Positions 40,902 to 42,485 of a stretch of 42,485 nt of DNA are shown piece by piece; the stretch's first letter is position 1, and the number at the start of each line of letters is the position of its first letter. The position numbers were made by a program, and so were the translations under genes. The notes under the pieces are model-generated. The model made no database searches, was not told the DNA's origin, and saw nothing but the letters and a program-made list of their open reading frames with translations. Source of the stretch: an archaeon (GTDB taxonomy: Archaea; Nanobdellota; Nanobdellia; Pacearchaeales; JAPDKA01); contig JAPDKA010000004.1 in the NCBI GenBank assembly GCA_029258825.1, positions 1 through 42,485 on the forward strand, in the 5' to 3' direction.

Positions 40902-42161
40902 ATGGAAAGCTTAGAATATTATGTAGGACATGCGATATTAAAAGACTTAAAAGAATTTGATATGGATTTACTTATAAATCATTTAAGTATGAATACAAAA
41001 TTACGACCAATTATAAAAGAAAAAGAAGAAGAAATAAAAAAATTACTTTCCTCTTATGGTTTTACTTTTCAGAAAATGTTTTTTACTTTTCAGGGTAAAG
41101 AAATTCTAGTTGATGATAAAAGTGAAACTTTAATGTGTATAAACCGCATTTCATTATACCCAAAGTATGGAATTCTTGAAATTTTTATAGTTTATAAAAA
41201 TAAAAAAATACTTGAAAATATAATAGAACTACTTAAGGAGCACCCTTCCATAAAAGAATTAAAAGATGGTACTTACATCGAAACAAGAAAAATTTTACAA
41301 TATAATGAAGACTTAAAAAAGTTAAGTCCTCATGGGAAATTTTTAAAAGACAATAACAATATTAATCTTTGTAAAAAACTCTATGATGATAGAACAAGAA
41401 AATTAATAAGGAATATAATTTCAAATTTTGAAAATTTACCTCTTCCTTTAGATTTAATAAAAACAGAAATTGCTAAAAAAAAGGAAGAAAAAGAAATCGT
41501 TGAAAAAATATGTAGGGATCCTAATTTATTCGAAAAAAAATTTATTTTTGTTTGCAAAAGATGTGGGTATCCTTCTTTTGATATATCTTTTAATGATAAA
41601 AAAACTGCAGAAAAAATTTTGAACGATTCTAGTTTTAGTTTTAATTGTGCTAATAAAGAATGTAATTCAAATGAAGCAATTATAAAAGAAGTATTTGTTG
41701 TAAAGAAAAATGTCATAAAAATTATAAGGCATGGTATTTGGTTGGAATACATGATTGCTGAGATATTAAATACAGAGACGAGAAAAGTGTGGATTGGTGT
41801 AATGCATGATAATGATGAATTAGATGTCGTTGCAGTTGGTTTAAATAAATCTATACTCGTGGAGTGTAAAGATGGTACATTTGGTCAGAATGATCTTTAT
41901 TCACTAATGATCCAAGCCGGAGATATTAATGCTGATGTTGTATTAATTGTTACTACACAACCTGTTCATCCAAATGTAAAATCTACTCTTAATAAATATA
42001 AAGAAAAAGGAAAAAGGATAATGAAAATTATTGAGGGAAATTCTACAGAAATTAAAAATGAATTAAATAAATTTTTAAATAACTTAAAAAAAGAATATAT
42101 TAATAGTTTTTTTATATGGAAACCGTATAGATTTATTCCAGATTTTTTAGAATTTGAGTGA
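40902..42161 (+). CDS. Zinc-ribbon protein with a C-terminal PD-(D/E)XK nuclease domain
   Basis: This 419-residue protein has no close family I can name. Residues 1-205 are helical and charged. A four-cysteine zinc ribbon follows (C218-x2-C221...C249-x4-C254). The C-terminal domain has restriction-endonuclease-like motifs: E282 in WLEYMIAEIL, D308 in NDELDVVAVG and E321-C-K323 (VECKDG), then Gln/Asn residues. This resembles the nuclease domain of CARF-type and related effectors, but no CARF domain is visible. The gene is strikingly AT-rich with few AGC/GCA codons compared with infB, which suggests transfer. It lies between infB and rps6e. The TATA-like ATTTAATAAAA (about 40873-40883) supports the ATG start. 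Confidence 0.75.
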   Translation: MESLEYYVGHAILKDLKEFDMDLLINHLSMNTKLRPIIKEKEEEIKKLLSSYGFTFQKMFFTFQGKEILVDDKSETLMCINRISLYPKYGILEIFIVYKNKKILENIIELLKEHPSIKELKDGTYIETRKILQYNEDLKKLSPHGKFLKDNNNINLCKKLYDDRTRKLIRNIISNFENLPLPLDLIKTEIAKKKEEKEIVEKICRDPNLFEKKFIFVCKRCGYPSFDISFNDKKTAEKILNDSSFSFNCANKECNSNEAIIKEVFVVKKNVIKIIRHGIWLEYMIAEILNTETRKVWIGVMHDNDELDVVAVGLNKSILVECKDGTFGQNDLYSLMIQAGDINADVVLIVTTQPVHPNVKSTLNKYKEKGKRIMKIIEGNSTEIKNELNKFLNNLKKEYINSFFIWKPYRFIPDFLEFE

Positions 42162-42172
42162 GGGCTCTTTAG

Positions 42173-42229
42173 GTATTAAATACTCTAAATGATACTTTTT
42201 CTTAGATTTACTTAGTGATATTAAATATC
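42173..42229. promoter_or_regulatory. Two palindromes with a common TATTAAATA core upstream of rps6e
   Basis: GTATTAAATAC (42173-42183) and GATATTAAATATC (42217-42229) are perfect palindromes sharing the core TATTAAATA, 44 nt apart. They lie 64-120 nt before the rps6e start and could be operator-like. AT-rich chance palindromes are possible. Confidence 0.3.
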
Positions 42230-42254
42230 CCAATATGTTGCCATCATACTAACT

Positions 42255-42272
42255 CGCGAAACATTTTTAAAT
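42255..42272 (+). promoter_or_regulatory. BRE/TATA promoter of rps6e
   Basis: CGCGAAACATTTTTAAAT provides a BRE-like GCGAAAC and a TATA (ATTTTTAAAT, 42263-42272). Its centre is 25 nt from the ATG at 42293, the leaderless spacing seen throughout this window. Confidence 0.75.
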
Positions 42273-42292
42273 GCATGCAAAGTTAAGGCATC

Positions 42293-42485
42293 ATGACATT
42301 CAAGTTCGAAATTGCCAATCCAAAAACAGGAAAAACGTATCATTTTGAACTTAGTGACGAGTCTGCAAAAGAAAAATTCTTTGGCAAAAAGATAGGCGAT
42401 AAGTTTGAAGGCAGCATTCTTGATAGTAAGTTTTCTGGTTATGAGTTTGAAATTACAGGCTTAAGTGATAAACAAGGCTTTCCTG
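42293..42485 (+). CDS. rps6e: Ribosomal protein S6e (5' part, runs off the window)
   Basis: Sixty-four residues of a small-subunit ribosomal protein. They include FKFEIANPKTGKTYHFEL, KKIGDKFEGSILDS and GYEFEITGLSDKQGFP, matching the family pattern of 'NPKTGK', 'IGDxxxG' and 'GYxxEITGxxDKxGFP'. The remaining C-terminal part is outside the window. It has its own leaderless promoter. Ribosomal S6e and the factor aIF5B here are separated by a nuclease gene. Confidence 0.93.
   Translation, partial: MTFKFEIANPKTGKTYHFELSDESAKEKFFGKKIGDKFEGSILDSKFSGYEFEITGLSDKQGFP

Noticed and set aside
1..42485. CRISPR array, insertion sequence, transposase or rRNA genes
   Set aside because: No regularly spaced repeats, no transposase-like product and no rRNA sequence were seen; the only repeats are the short ones reported.

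Overview
The window is archaeal chromosome, AT-rich and gene-dense. The evidence is a complete archaeal RNA polymerase operon (rpoH-rpoB-rpoA-rpl30e-nusA), aIF5B, ribosomal protein S6e, GatD (the archaeal route to Gln-tRNA), archaeal-type GluRS, an archaeal Ogg2-type glycosylase and a tRNA-Tyr with an intron after position 37. Most genes start about 22-29 nt downstream of a TATA-like box, so leaderless transcription looks common; I used this to choose several start codons. RpoA (A' plus A'') and RpoB are both unsplit. Together with the compact genes and many small uncharacterised exported proteins, this would fit a deep-branching or DPANN-like archaeon, but I cannot assign the lineage from the sequence alone.

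Layout. 1-6.2 kb: the tail of a HhH-GPD DNA glycosylase, an ATPase with a nuclease-like C-terminus, a convergent pair of exported proteins of unknown function, iscS, and a second paralogous ATPase. 6.3-8.5 kb: iscU, a two-helix membrane protein and an unusual radical SAM protein, probably one operon. 8.5-8.96 kb: repeats, a hairpin and a decayed HExxH gene. 9-17.3 kb: the RNA polymerase operon on the minus strand. 17.4-19.7 kb: an EF-Tu domain 2-like protein and a CPA2 cation/proton antiporter. 19.8-21.5 kb: gatD and a small unknown gene. 21.5-24.5 kb: tRNA-Val, a second convergent pair of exported proteins, tRNA-Gly, an exported coiled-coil protein and intron-containing tRNA-Tyr; near-identical 43-bp repeats follow tRNA-Val and tRNA-Gly. 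24.5-28.6 kb: serS, ogg, and a nucleotidyltransferase followed by a catalytically degraded paralogue. 28.6-33 kb: a polymerase-dead family-B DNA polymerase, divergent from a RecB-like nuclease with Fe-S type cysteines. 33-38.8 kb: gltX and a B12-dependent ribonucleotide reductase interrupted by a 349-residue homing intein. 39-42.5 kb: infB, a zinc-ribbon PD-(D/E)XK nuclease and the start of rps6e.

How the genes fit together. Transcription and translation genes dominate (RNA polymerase, NusA, L30e, aIF5B, S6e, GluRS, SerRS, GatD). GluRS plus GatD implies that Gln-tRNA is made by transamidation. IscS and IscU supply Fe-S clusters that the radical SAM protein and the RecB-like nuclease would need. 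The strongest candidates for an undescribed system are the dead PolB plus RecB-like nuclease, which share one central TATA box, and the two convergent exported gene pairs, one of which lies in a repeat- and tRNA-bounded module.
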